Source: JBMYRH01 sp049602155
Lineage (GTDB): Bacteria > Myxococcota_A > UBA9042 > PHBI01 > JBMYRH01
DNA length: 64,000 nucleotides
Assembly: GCA_049602155.1 (NCBI GenBank)
Contig: JBMYRH010000027.1
Coordinates: 1-64,000, forward strand
Reading direction: 5' to 3'
In this document: positions 53,043-62,488 of the stretch, in pieces
Layout: the number at the start of each line of letters is the position of its first letter
Numbering within the stretch: the stretch's first letter is position 1
Position numbers and translations under genes: made by a program
The notes under the pieces: model-generated
What the model saw: the letters and a program-made list of their open reading frames with translations, nothing else
Database searches by the model: none
What the model was told of the DNA's origin: nothing

Positions 53043-55373
53043 ATGTTGACGGAGCCGTTAGGCGAACCGGAGCTGTGCGGGTTTGACCATGTTCAGCTCA
53101 TCGGGGCTGGGGCGACAAGTCGCGTCTATTGTGCGGAGCGTGTGGTTGATGGGCGCCGCTTTGCGCTCAAGCGTCTGACGCGACACTTGGTGCGCTCGAG
53201 TGAGGCTCTCGCGCGCCTCAAGCGCGAACTGGAGCTCCTCCAGAAACTGAGCCACCCAGGCATCGTGAAGGTTCATGATGTCATCCGATGGGGCGGGGAT
53301 CCGACCCTCGTCATGGACCTCGTGGAAGGTGAAGACCTCGAAGCGCGTATGGCGCGATGTGGTCCGATCGATGCCAAGGAGGTCGAGGCGCTTGCTCGGC
53401 AACTCCTGAGTATCCTAGCGAGCACCCACAGTGCCGGCATCGTTCATCGAGACATCAAGCCTCACAACATTCGAGTGGGTTCAGGCGGTCGTGTGACCTT
53501 GCTAGACTTTGGGTCAGCATGCCTGGACGCGTCGTCGCAACTGACTGCCACCGGCACGACCGTGGGCACCCCTGAATACATGGCCCCTGAGCTCTTCGCT
53601 GGCTCCGTGTACGACCCGCGTGTGGACATCTTCGGCTTGGGCGCGACGCTCTATGAAGCGCTTGTGGGTGAACCTCCTCAGACCGCAGATAGCCTCGCTG
53701 AGTTGGCGTGGAAGCGCGTTCACTCTCCGATACCTTCAGTCGCTGAGCGTGCTCCCGACACCCCTGAGCGCTTGGTGCGCTTCATCGACCGCTGCCTGTC
53801 CGCGGATCCCGCCGCTCGCTTCAGTACGGCGAGCCTGGCGGTGTGGTCTCTCGATCACCCCGACATCGAGCGGGCGTTCGGCGACCACCGATCACAGCAC
53901 CCGCCGTGCCTGCACTGTGACCAGCCGTTACCACCCGGTGCGTCCTGTTGCCCGCGCTGTCAAAGCACGCACCCCTTCGGGTTCAAGCCAGGAGGCTCAG
54001 ATGTCGTCATCACGAGCATGTCTCGACCAGCGCTCTTCATTCATTGGCTGTGCGGACGGTTCCCCGAGCGCTCGGACGAGGTTGAGGTGCTCGCCTCTCG
54101 CTGCGCCGCGCTCTCCGTCTCAGAGCAACACTACATCCGCGGCATCGGAGCCACCGCTGCTCAGCGCGAGGTTGAGCGCTTGGCCGAGCTGGGCGTCACG
54201 GCTCATGTTCGGTTGTCTCGCCGCTCCATGGTGAATTGGTTGATCGCCGGCGCGCTGCTTTGGTCCCTTATGTTTTGGGGGCTGGGGGCGAGCACAAGCA
54301 CGGTGCTCCTGGTCCTCATCGGCGTGCTCGGGGCGGCGCTGACGTCACTGTTGCGCACCGGGCGCAGAGCGACAGGGAGCTTCTTGGGGCTCGACCGCAC
54401 CTGGACGATGCGCCTTCGGTGGTTTGTCCCGAGCGCCATGGTGACGACTGTGGTGGTCGGGCTCTCATGCCTCTTCCTGCGGCCGACGTCGGGCGTGACC
54501 GAGGCCACCCTTTGGGGCAGTCTGCTTGGGGTGATCGCTTATGGGGTGTGGGGGCGGTCGCTCTGGAGGGGGAGCTCGGTGCCTCAGCTGCTCTCTCCGA
54601 CCCAGAGAGGAGGACCTCTGGGGGCCTCGGTGCAGCCTTCTGCGAAAGGGCCCGGACGGCAAGGGTTCTTCAGGCGGGCTTGGGCCTCGAAGGGGCTGGT
54701 ATGTGCGGCGGCACTCCTTGTGTTGATGGAGATCAGTACCGGGTTTGCTGTGGACTCCTATGTCGTGGCAGCGCGTCGTGTTGAGGCCCAAATGAGCGTG
54801 ACAGCAGAGGACGCCGGCGCGATGACGATGCTGCGAGGGACGCGACCTGACCCTGGACGACATGAGGAGGTCGAAGGTTGGCGGTCTTGGTGGACCCAGC
54901 CGCTCGGGTTTCTAGGGGCGCTCTCCGTTGGCCTGGGGTTCACTGCGCTAGGGCGCCGTCGCCGCCGCAGACTGGACGGTGACCTGCGAGATATCGAGCG
55001 AGAGGTCGACGAAGCGGCGGGGCGGTTCCGTTTGGAGCGAGCCCCTCCGGCGACGCGGAGAGCGCCATCCCACCGTGGATATGATGCGCGCGTCACCGCA
55101 GTAAGCGCCACAGATGGCTTCACGAGCGCCGCAGTCTGCCGCGCGTCGTCGCTCGCTCATGTGCTGGGAGAGGGCGCGACGATTCGGCTCACTGGGGCAT
55201 TGAAGAGCCTCTCAAACAGCCCCTCTCAGCGCGTCGAAGCCGGTGATGCGTCGCTCTATGCGCGGTGCATCCTGGAGACCGATGAGGAACAGGCCGCGCG
55301 CTTTCAGTTCTTGGCCCTGGAAGGAGAGCTTGAGGCTGCAGCTGCGACGGAATGGTGGGAGGCACACGCATGA
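53043..55373 (+). CDS. Serine/threonine protein kinase with zinc ribbon and membrane helices
   Basis: A 776-residue Hanks-type kinase; ATG 53043 has GGGGAGGG before it. The kinase domain (about 12-285) is complete: Gly-rich loop GAGATSRVY, ATP-binding Lys43, catalytic loop HRDIKPHN with Asp137, DFG Asp155, and APE region YMAPELF. It is followed by a zinc ribbon (CLHC...CPRC, about 298-314), a roughly 75-residue domain shared with the downstream kinase, and about five hydrophobic helices (SLMFWGLGAS, VLLVLIGVLGAALTSLL and others), then a C-terminal cytoplasmic part with RRRRRLDGDLRD. The zinc ribbon and membrane segments are not usual in PASTA-type kinases. Its stop overlaps the next kinase start (ATGA). 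Confidence 0.92.
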   Translation: MLTEPLGEPELCGFDHVQLIGAGATSRVYCAERVVDGRRFALKRLTRHLVRSSEALARLKRELELLQKLSHPGIVKVHDVIRWGGDPTLVMDLVEGEDLEARMARCGPIDAKEVEALARQLLSILASTHSAGIVHRDIKPHNIRVGSGGRVTLLDFGSACLDASSQLTATGTTVGTPEYMAPELFAGSVYDPRVDIFGLGATLYEALVGEPPQTADSLAELAWKRVHSPIPSVAERAPDTPERLVRFIDRCLSADPAARFSTASLAVWSLDHPDIERAFGDHRSQHPPCLHCDQPLPPGASCCPRCQSTHPFGFKPGGSDVVITSMSRPALFIHWLCGRFPERSDEVEVLASRCAALSVSEQHYIRGIGATAAQREVERLAELGVTAHVRLSRRSMVNWLIAGALLWSLMFWGLGASTSTVLLVLIGVLGAALTSLLRTGRRATGSFLGLDRTWTMRLRWFVPSAMVTTVVVGLSCLFLRPTSGVTEATLWGSLLGVIAYGVWGRSLWRGSSVPQLLSPTQRGGPLGASVQPSAKGPGRQGFFRRAWASKGLVCAAALLVLMEISTGFAVDSYVVAARRVEAQMSVTAEDAGAMTMLRGTRPDPGRHEEVEGWRSWWTQPLGFLGALSVGLGFTALGRRRRRRLDGDLRDIEREVDEAAGRFRLERAPPATRRAPSHRGYDARVTAVSATDGFTSAAVCRASSLAHVLGEGATIRLTGALKSLSNSPSQRVEAGDASLYARCILETDEEQAARFQFLALEGELEAAAATEWWEAHA

Positions 55374-57313
55374 GTGAAGCGACCTTCACCGGGCTCTCGC
55401 CCGGGACGATGTTGGTGGAGCGTTACCGCGTCCAGGAGATGCTAGGCGAGGGGACGAGCGCCGCCGTCTACTTGGCTCACGACGAGCTACTGGGGCGTCG
55501 TGTGGCCCTCAAGGTGCTGGACCCTCTCCGGGGCGCGGATCCGGTCGGGCGCGCCCGCTTCGAGCGCGAATATCAGGTGCTGTCGCGCTTAGCACATCCA
55601 CACATCGCGCGCTGCCATGCGCTCGAAGCCCATGGCGAACTCGAGCTGTTGGTCATGGAGTTCGTCGAGGGCGAGACACTCGCTGACCGCCTTGTCTCGG
55701 GGCGGCTCCACTATGACGAGGCCATCGCGATCGCATCAGACCTCGCGGATGCGCTACATACATGCCACTCCGCCGGGGTCCTCCACCGTGACTTGAAGCC
55801 TGCGAACATCATGCTTCACCCCGAGCGTGGTGCAGTGATCTTGGACTTCGGGGTCGCCTGGTTCAGCAGTGCAGTGAACCTCACACGCACCGGGGCGGCG
55901 ATTGGGACACCGCGCTATATGGCCCCTGAGGTCTTCTCCGGGGCGCTCACGGATGAACGGACCGATCTCTACAGCCTCGGTGTCTGCCTCTACGAGATGG
56001 TGTGCGGTCGACCACCGCACTTCTTTGAGTCCGTCGCCGAGCTGGCGATGGCTGTGCATAGACATACTCCCCCTAGGGTCTCCACAGTGGTCCCCGGCGT
56101 CCCCTCTGCGTTTGATGACGTGGTCGCACGGGCCATCGCTTTTGGGCCCGAGGAGCGCTACGCGACGGCGACTGAGATGAAAGCAGCGCTCGTCCGGGGA
56201 CATGTCGAGAGCACAGGGATACTGCGGAACAGTGTGCCCTGTGAGCGCTGCGCCACTTCCCGGATCATCACCTTGCCGTTTTGCCCAGGCTGCGGGGCTC
56301 CTGCGAGCTGGGGACTTGAACCAGGTCCGAACGCCGTCCAGCTCACCAGCGTCCCGGATATCGACGCAGTCGTCTCTTGGCTGGATGCGCGCTACCCGGA
56401 CGAGTTGAGACGGTCACGACCGGCTCTGCGCGCGCGGCTCCGGCATTTACCTGTGCCCTTGGCGGTGGGCGTGTCTGCTCGCAGTGCGGACCAACTTGTC
56501 GCTGAAGCTTCCGACCTCGGCGTGGTGGGAGAGGTCGTCCGCGCTCGGGCCATTGTCGGGGCACGACTGCGTGGCTCTGACGCGTCGCGAGTTGAGGTTT
56601 GTGCGGCGCTCGGCGGGCACTACGTCCTCTTCACAACGCTGTGCGCCGGTGTCGTGGTTAGCGGCATGTCCAACGACTGGGTGGGGTGGTTTACAGGGGT
56701 GGGGACGCTCTTGGTCTCCGTCCTTGGGGCCGTGTTGCTCCAACCCTATATTCGGCGTCCGTTGTTGCGTTTACGGCAGCGTGGTAGCGGGCGACCCGCA
56801 GCGCTGGATTGCGACGCTGCGAGGGTACAGTCGAGGCTCGCGGCTCTGCAGCACCCGCGGGCGAGGCGCTTGGCTGCTGCGGTGATCTCTCGTGCACTGC
56901 CGGTCTTGACGCCAAGGGCTGACGGCATGGAGCCTTGGGCGCGGCACGAGATCCTGATGGCGCTCGATGATGCGCTCGAGGCCATCAGACAGGTCGATGT
57001 CCACGCACGTCTCCTGAGGGCACGTCCACGCTCACGGCTGGCGGTTGAACTCGACGCCGCCAAGCGACAGCTAGAGGGGGGACAGCCGGACGCCACAGAG
57101 CGCGTGAGGGAGCTGGAGGAAGAGCGAGATGCCTTGCTCGCGGCCTCGATCGCGCACGATCTCGGGACGCGTGAGTCGCTCAAGGCCTGCGTACGTATCA
57201 TGGATGTCACCCGTGAGATGGCGCTCATAGCTCCCCCCAAGACCTTCGCAGCGGAGGGGGCAAAGGGGCCGCGCATCTGGGCGAGGCTTCTGCCGCTACT
57301 GAGCGGACACTGA
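55370..57313 (+). CDS. Serine/threonine protein kinase, paralogue of the upstream kinase
   Basis: A 647-residue Hanks-type kinase starting within the stop codon of its neighbour. Motifs are intact: GEGTSAAVY loop, Lys48, HRDLKPAN with Asp141, DFG with Asp159, and GTPRYMAPEVF. As in the first kinase, a zinc ribbon (CERC...CPGC, about 288-309), a related domain of 75 residues (beginning NAVQLTSVPDIDAVVSWL) and hydrophobic helices (VLFTTLCAGVVVSGM, GWFTGVGTLLVSVLGAVLL) follow, here ending in a long coiled-coil-like region. The two are tandem duplicates that have diverged, and are probably made together as a signalling pair. Confidence 0.92.
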   Translation: MSEATFTGLSPGTMLVERYRVQEMLGEGTSAAVYLAHDELLGRRVALKVLDPLRGADPVGRARFEREYQVLSRLAHPHIARCHALEAHGELELLVMEFVEGETLADRLVSGRLHYDEAIAIASDLADALHTCHSAGVLHRDLKPANIMLHPERGAVILDFGVAWFSSAVNLTRTGAAIGTPRYMAPEVFSGALTDERTDLYSLGVCLYEMVCGRPPHFFESVAELAMAVHRHTPPRVSTVVPGVPSAFDDVVARAIAFGPEERYATATEMKAALVRGHVESTGILRNSVPCERCATSRIITLPFCPGCGAPASWGLEPGPNAVQLTSVPDIDAVVSWLDARYPDELRRSRPALRARLRHLPVPLAVGVSARSADQLVAEASDLGVVGEVVRARAIVGARLRGSDASRVEVCAALGGHYVLFTTLCAGVVVSGMSNDWVGWFTGVGTLLVSVLGAVLLQPYIRRPLLRLRQRGSGRPAALDCDAARVQSRLAALQHPRARRLAAAVISRALPVLTPRADGMEPWARHEILMALDDALEAIRQVDVHARLLRARPRSRLAVELDAAKRQLEGGQPDATERVRELEEERDALLAASIAHDLGTRESLKACVRIMDVTREMALIAPPKTFAAEGAKGPRIWARLLPLLSGH

Positions 57314-57474
57314 ACTCGCAATCGAAGGGGAGGGAGGCGCGCGGAGCGGCCGGTTCGCGTCCCAGGTCGCTGGATCGCGTTTGGCAACCATAGCTCGAGG
57401 CGGTTGGTGCCCGAGCGGTGCAGTTTGTTTTCCCCGGGGGACCCTCCTTCCGCCTTTGGGGGCTTGGTTGTGTC

Positions 57475-58029
57475 ATGGGAGCGGATCGCTGTGGCACAGT
57501 GCTCCGAGTCACCGGCCAACAGCGAGGTCAGGCGTTGAGCTACGGAGAGATCACCGATGAGATGGAGGAGGTCTTGGCCCTATTCGTGGAAGGCCAGACC
57601 GTCTACGACCTCGGGGCAGGTGATCTCGCCCACAGCCACCTCCTCGCTCGCCTCGGTGCAGAGGCTGTCATCGCGGTGGATAAGGTCCCAATGCAGAAGC
57701 CTCGCAGCCCCGAGGTGTCTCGACTGCATGGTCACTTCCACCAACTCCCGGTCCCGGATCACATCGACGTGGCCTTCCTTAGCTGGCCACAGACCTACCC
57801 CCTGCCGGGGCTCCTCGACTGGCTCGACGCCGCCGACGTGGTTGTCTACATCGGTCATAATTTCGATGACAGTTACTGCGGGTCGCCTGAGCTCTACTTC
57901 TACATGATCAAGAGAGCCCTCTTGGACGAGGTCCTCGCGCAGCGCAACACGATGCTGGTGCTCGGAGACCGCCTCGCCGAGGCGAGGCTGATGACAAGCG
58001 AAGAGGCGGCGCACTTTTCGCGGGACTGA
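57475..58029 (+). CDS. Small SAM-methyltransferase-like protein
   Basis: A 184-residue protein if started at ATG 57475 (the frame runs upstream to 57418, but with unnatural sequence; no strong ribosome-binding site decides it). The glycine-rich SAM-binding strand-loop is visible (TVYDLGAGDLAHSHLLARLG) followed by an acidic end of strand 2 (VIAVDKV) and HIDVAFLSWPQTYPL at motif IV. These are the signs of a class I methyltransferase fold, though the protein is short and lacks an obvious substrate domain. It is 161 bp downstream of the kinase pair. The function is uncertain. Confidence 0.75.
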   Translation: MGADRCGTVLRVTGQQRGQALSYGEITDEMEEVLALFVEGQTVYDLGAGDLAHSHLLARLGAEAVIAVDKVPMQKPRSPEVSRLHGHFHQLPVPDHIDVAFLSWPQTYPLPGLLDWLDAADVVVYIGHNFDDSYCGSPELYFYMIKRALLDEVLAQRNTMLVLGDRLAEARLMTSEEAAHFSRD

Positions 58030-58103
58030 GGGCGTCATCCGTTCGCTACTATCTTGTCTAAAGGGGCACCCCGTGAGGCGGGGGGCTTGGCGGACAGGGT
58101 CAG

Positions 58104-58778
58104 TCACGGACCGCGAGAGGAGGGTGGCTTAACCTCTTCAGCGTCCACCTTTGGCGTCGTGCCCACTTCTTTTGCCGTGCTGTGGACCTCGGCCGCTGCA
58201 GTGGCCCCGGGCTGCATGGCCGTCTCGACACCTCCGCATTCAGTCAAGTAGGTGCGCGTCAGTTGCTCTGCTGTGACCCTCATTTCGAGCCAGGCCGCCT
58301 TAGAGATCTTCTGGCGCTCGTACCAACTGTCCACAGTGGGTACCGGGAATTTGAGCTTGTCGAGCGCGCTCGCTGCGGCTTTGAAGTTCGCGGCGTTGAT
58401 CAGGTTGAAGATCGTCCTCAGCCGGGCGCGATAGGGGGTGATGGAACGGGGCCTCAGGCCCGTCCCGCGGCACCTCCCGCGCACTTCTTTGCAGTATCCA
58501 TCCCATTTCGGTCGATGCTTGCTCCATGCTTGCATTGCTTTCACCCGCTGCTCGACACAGCGTGTCACCGTTTCCATGCTATCGAAGCGAGTGCTGATAG
58601 CCTTTAGCTCCCCCTGGAGGGTGGTGACTTGAGTGCGAAGCTCGGACAATTCTGCGCGCTGCTCAGCAGCGACTTTGGAGTGACTTGGATCGTGGTGATC
58701 GCTCTGGTCACCGCAACCAATAAGGCAGAGGGAACCGGCGAACGTGGCCAAAAGCGCGAGGAAAGAGTGGACGGACAT
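58104..58778 (-). CDS. Coiled-coil lipoprotein of unknown function
   Basis: A 224-residue lipoprotein (lipobox LIGC, Cys22) with GAGG upstream. After a His-containing linker (DQSDHHDPSHSK), residues 38-75 form a coiled coil (RAELSELRTQVTTLQGEL), followed by a Cys-containing helical domain (CVEQRV, YCKEVRGRCRGTG). The C-terminus is Ala/Thr/Pro-rich. No family recognised; likely an envelope structural or trimeric protein. Confidence 0.8.
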   Translation of the reverse strand: MSVHSFLALLATFAGSLCLIGCGDQSDHHDPSHSKVAAEQRAELSELRTQVTTLQGELKAISTRFDSMETVTRCVEQRVKAMQAWSKHRPKWDGYCKEVRGRCRGTGLRPRSITPYRARLRTIFNLINAANFKAAASALDKLKFPVPTVDSWYERQKISKAAWLEMRVTAEQLTRTYLTECGGVETAMQPGATAAAEVHSTAKEVGTTPKVDAEEVKPPSSRGP

Positions 58779-58957
58779 GTGAGTTGCCTCGTGGCTGAGG
58801 AGTGGCCGGATACACGTTTAGCTGTGGGTTCGGGGGGCTCGATTGTCACCGGCAGCGTTTGTTTTTACTAGCTGCACCGCGCTGGAGGTTTCCATCTGCA
58901 TGGACGACAGGCTAAATGGTGACTCTTGCCAGGGTCTCATGACGGAGTGCTGCGCTC

Positions 58958-60829
58958 TTGACGTTTGTTCGCCGCTTTCAGTCGTTCGTGTCGGGATTCA
59001 TGCCGCCGGGGCTTGAGCCCTCGTCCCCTGAGGCGTTTCGAACGCAGGCGATCATCTCTACGGCGCTCTTGGTGGGCAACTCTGGGTTCCCCTTCATCCT
59101 GCTCTTCTTCTTCATGCAGCACCCCAAGGAAGCGGTCGTCATCGTCTGGTCATGGCTCCTCTTCATGGCCATTCCGTGGCTCGCGAAGAGGGCAGTTCGT
59201 CCGAGCCTGCTCGCGCACCTCCTGGCTGCTAATTATTACCAGTGCCATCTCTTCCTGTGTCTGATTTGGGGCGGCATCGACGCGCCGAACATCATGTGGT
59301 TCGCAGCCATGCCGATCGTCAGTGTGTTGGTGGGCGGGATCGCTCACGGGATCGTGTGGGGCGCCGTCGCAGCGCTATCAGTGCTGAGCGTTTATCTGCT
59401 TCAGTTCACGGGGGTCATCGAGCTCACGAGCAGCTTGGAGCCTGGGGAGCATCTCTTTGTGGTGGCTGCGAGCGCCGTTGGGCTCCTCGGAGCTATCTTT
59501 GGCTCGACCGCCGCCTTTGAGTCACTGAGGATACGGGCCATTCGGCATCGGGTCAGGGCAGAGGCGCAGCTGTTGAGCACCAACCAGGACCTAATGACTA
59601 GAGAGCAAGAGCTCAAGCAGTCCTGTAAAGAGGTCGAGGGCCTGCTCATCAAGGTCGAGAATGCGGACAAGGCGAAGAGCCGCTTTTTGGCGCAGGTGAG
59701 CCATGAGCTGCGGACCCCGCTCAACGGCATCTTAGGGACCTCTGAGGCCATCCAGGAAGGCGTCTATGGTGCGCTCACCTCGGAGCAGCTCAGCGCCCTT
59801 CACACCATGGACAGAGCTGCTCAGCATCAGTTGGCGCTGATTAATGACCTGCTCGACCTGGCTAAGATCGAGAAGGGCGCGTTTGAGCCAGTGCTAGAGC
59901 CGGTGTGCATCTTCACGGCCGCGGATGATGCGGTCCAATTCTTGGGAGACAAGGCCAAGCAAGCGGGCGTGGACCTCGAGGTGGAGCGTTGCGCGGAGCC
60001 CTTGCGGATCGTGACCGATCAACGGAGGGTCAGGCAGATGATCCTCAACCTCGTGGGCAACGCGCTCAAGTTTACGCCGAGTGGAGGGCGTGTCTCGGTG
60101 ACGCTTCAGGTGCGAGGAGAGTGGGTCGCGATTGAGGTCAGAGACACGGGGATAGGGATCGCACCAGAGGCGCTCCCTCGGATGTTTGAGGCGTTCACGC
60201 AAGTCGACTCAGTCCTCCAACGAGGCCATGAGGGGAGCGGCCTCGGGTTAAGCCTGACTGCGAATTTCGCCAAGCTCTTGGGGGGCCAACTCAAGGCTGA
60301 AAGCGCGCTGGGTAAGGGGAGCACCTTCACGGTGTTGTTGCCTCATCGCGTGGAGGACGACCGGCAGGAGTCAGCATCGACGCTAGGAGGCGACGCGACG
60401 GGAGCGGTGAAGGCAGGGACTGTCGCCGCCGGCTCGTCGGCCAACGAGGGGCTTGATGTGCTCTTGGTGGACGACACCGAGACGAACATCATCCACCTGC
60501 GTGACTTCCTCCTCGTCAAAGGGCATCGGGTCACGACGGCCTCCAACGGGCTGGAGGCGATCGAGCAGGCTCAAGCGCGACCTGACGTCATCTTCATGGA
60601 CGTGCAGATGCCGGAGATGGACGGCTTGGAGGCGATACGGCGCCTCCGCGCTGTGGAGCACACCAGGGACCTCTTCATTGTCTCGCTGACGTCCTTCGCG
60701 ATGCATGAAGACAGACAACGGTGTCTCGACGCAGGGGCTGATGACTACGAGTCCAAGCCGGTATCGCTGAAGCGGATCCTTGAGCTGGTCGAGGGGCGAC
60801 GTGGACGCCAGTCGCATGGGCGTTCCTGA
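58958..60829 (+). CDS. Membrane hybrid sensor histidine kinase/response regulator
   Basis: A 623-residue hybrid kinase starting at TTG 58958 (GGAG about 10 nt upstream). The N-terminal part has about six membrane helices (ISTALLVGNSGFPFILLFFF, VIVWSWLLFMAIPWL, LVGGIAHGIVWGAVAAL and others) without a large periplasmic domain, suggesting sensing within the membrane. A short coiled coil leads to HisKA with His249 in VSHELRTP, an ATPase domain (LVGNALKF, DTGIGIAP, GSGLGL) and a receiver with Asp548 in FMDVQMP and ESKPV. The kinase-to-receiver region is paralogous to the soluble hybrid kinase at 13525-15165. It is alone in its transcription unit. Confidence 0.93.
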   Translation: MTFVRRFQSFVSGFMPPGLEPSSPEAFRTQAIISTALLVGNSGFPFILLFFFMQHPKEAVVIVWSWLLFMAIPWLAKRAVRPSLLAHLLAANYYQCHLFLCLIWGGIDAPNIMWFAAMPIVSVLVGGIAHGIVWGAVAALSVLSVYLLQFTGVIELTSSLEPGEHLFVVAASAVGLLGAIFGSTAAFESLRIRAIRHRVRAEAQLLSTNQDLMTREQELKQSCKEVEGLLIKVENADKAKSRFLAQVSHELRTPLNGILGTSEAIQEGVYGALTSEQLSALHTMDRAAQHQLALINDLLDLAKIEKGAFEPVLEPVCIFTAADDAVQFLGDKAKQAGVDLEVERCAEPLRIVTDQRRVRQMILNLVGNALKFTPSGGRVSVTLQVRGEWVAIEVRDTGIGIAPEALPRMFEAFTQVDSVLQRGHEGSGLGLSLTANFAKLLGGQLKAESALGKGSTFTVLLPHRVEDDRQESASTLGGDATGAVKAGTVAAGSSANEGLDVLLVDDTETNIIHLRDFLLVKGHRVTTASNGLEAIEQAQARPDVIFMDVQMPEMDGLEAIRRLRAVEHTRDLFIVSLTSFAMHEDRQRCLDAGADDYESKPVSLKRILELVEGRRGRQSHGRS

Positions 60830-61090
60830 GAAGGCTCGGTTCTCGACACACTGATGCCGCTGAGCGTGTCTCGCGATTTCGGGCCCATCGCTGTGTGAAC
60901 GACGCGGGGCAGCTCATGTGCAGAGCCTCTAGCGCGAGGGGGAGCGCTTGGCAGACCAGGGTTAGGGCCACGATTGGGGCGTGAAGGGGAGGGGCCTGGG
61001 TAGAGGGGGGGTATCGCTGGGAGCGCACGCGGATGGATGCTACCCTCCGCGCTCTGCGTCTATCGGCAATGGCGGCAAAAGAGGTGAGCT

Positions 61091-62224
61091 GTGAAGGGGT
61101 TACTGGGGGCTCACGGAGTCTCAGGTGTGTGTGTGCTTATCGGCGTCGGCTTGCTTGGAGGGCTGATGGGCTGCAGTGAGCAAGCCCCCACCGAGTTCCA
61201 GGCACCTGATGGGGCGGGGCAAGGCGATATGCTGACCGCGGCCGCGCCGGTTGCGCCCCCCTGTACGGGGAACCTCGTCGACCGAGCGAGCGACGTGATG
61301 GACATCCACGATCCCGCAATCGCTAAGCAGGGCGACACCTACTACATCTACTCCTCAAGCCCGCTGGCCTCGTTCTACAGCTCGCCTGACCTGCGGACTT
61401 GGACCGAGGCAGGCCAGGTCTTTGATGCCCTGCCGGACTGGGTCGTCGAGGAGCTCCCAGACCCCGACCACATCGGAGCGCCCGATATCGCCTGGTTTGA
61501 TGGCAAGTGGGTGATGTATTACCAGAGCCACATCGGGGGGACGTGCAATGCGGGCATCGGCGTCGCGACCAACACGACCCTCGATCCTGACGACGAGGCA
61601 TACTTGTGGGTCGACCATGGCTTGGTCCTGCGCTCTACGCCGCTGTCTGAGGACACGGGGCTGCTCTGCGGGGTCGATGAGACGCTCTTCAACGCCATCG
61701 ATCCTCACCTCTTCATCGACGTCGACGACAAGCCCTGGTTGGTCTTTGGTTCCACGCTTGGTGGGTTGATGTTGGTCGACATCGATCCGGAGACGTTCAA
61801 GCCCACCCAGCACCCGAGGGACTTTGTGCAGCTCGCTGCGCGCGACCTGTTGCAGGATGACCCGATCATCGAGGGGGCCTACATCATCCACCGGGAGGGT
61901 TGGTACTACCTCTTCCTCTCGCATGATCGATGTTGCCAAGGGGCGGACACGACGTACAAGATCCTCGTCGGAAGGTCGCAAGCGCTCGCTGGCCCCTATG
62001 TCGACAAAGAGGGCACCTCGCTTCTGGAAGAAGGGGGGACGGTCCTCATTGAGCGTGAGGGTGATTTGATCGGCACTGGGCACGCGGATGTCTACTCTGA
62101 AGGCGGCTACGATTACCTCGTACACCACGCTTACGACGCGACACTCGACTATCGCCCGGTCCTCAACATCAGGCGCTTGATGTGGGGCGACGATGGTTGG
62201 CCCACGGCGTGCCAGGCCCCCTAA
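61091..62224 (+). CDS. GH43-type glycosidase lipoprotein, arabinanase-like
   Basis: A 377-residue lipoprotein starting at GTG with AGAGGTGAG before it; lipobox LMGC (Cys28). The domain is a five-bladed propeller of glycoside hydrolase family 43, closest in motif pattern to endo-1,5-alpha-L-arabinanases: general base Asp74 in DIHDPAI, transition-state Asp204 in NAIDPHLFID, general acid Glu261 in IIEGAYI, and calcium-site His331 in GTGHADVY. All catalytic residues are present, so activity on arabinan-type polysaccharide is likely. It is anchored in the envelope, and the gene stands alone without a sugar transporter or other glycosidases nearby. Confidence 0.92.
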   Translation: MKGLLGAHGVSGVCVLIGVGLLGGLMGCSEQAPTEFQAPDGAGQGDMLTAAAPVAPPCTGNLVDRASDVMDIHDPAIAKQGDTYYIYSSSPLASFYSSPDLRTWTEAGQVFDALPDWVVEELPDPDHIGAPDIAWFDGKWVMYYQSHIGGTCNAGIGVATNTTLDPDDEAYLWVDHGLVLRSTPLSEDTGLLCGVDETLFNAIDPHLFIDVDDKPWLVFGSTLGGLMLVDIDPETFKPTQHPRDFVQLAARDLLQDDPIIEGAYIIHREGWYYLFLSHDRCCQGADTTYKILVGRSQALAGPYVDKEGTSLLEEGGTVLIEREGDLIGTGHADVYSEGGYDYLVHHAYDATLDYRPVLNIRRLMWGDDGWPTACQAP

Positions 62225-62488
62225 ACTCAGCCTCACCTCCGTCGTCGTGCTGTTTGTAGAGCGCAGATGAGGGTCGCGTTGCCGGCTCAGCAACCCTCAA
62301 GAGGGGGATGACGCTTCCGCCGCGCCGTTCGGCCCACTTCGCATGACGGGAAGGCATTTTGAGTGACTCACGTTAGCCCCCTATGGGAAGTTTGTGCTCA
62401 CGATGATTACGCCGTTACCGAACCTGTGCCCTCTTCGTCGCTGCCTAGCGTTGCGCCCATCGAACCCCATGGCGAGGGGGACGCATCG

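Noticed and set aside
61355..62293. Open frame of 312 codons on the minus strand over the GH43 gene
   Set aside because: Antisense to a protein with all GH43 residues in place; translation is Arg/Asp/Val-rich without family features.
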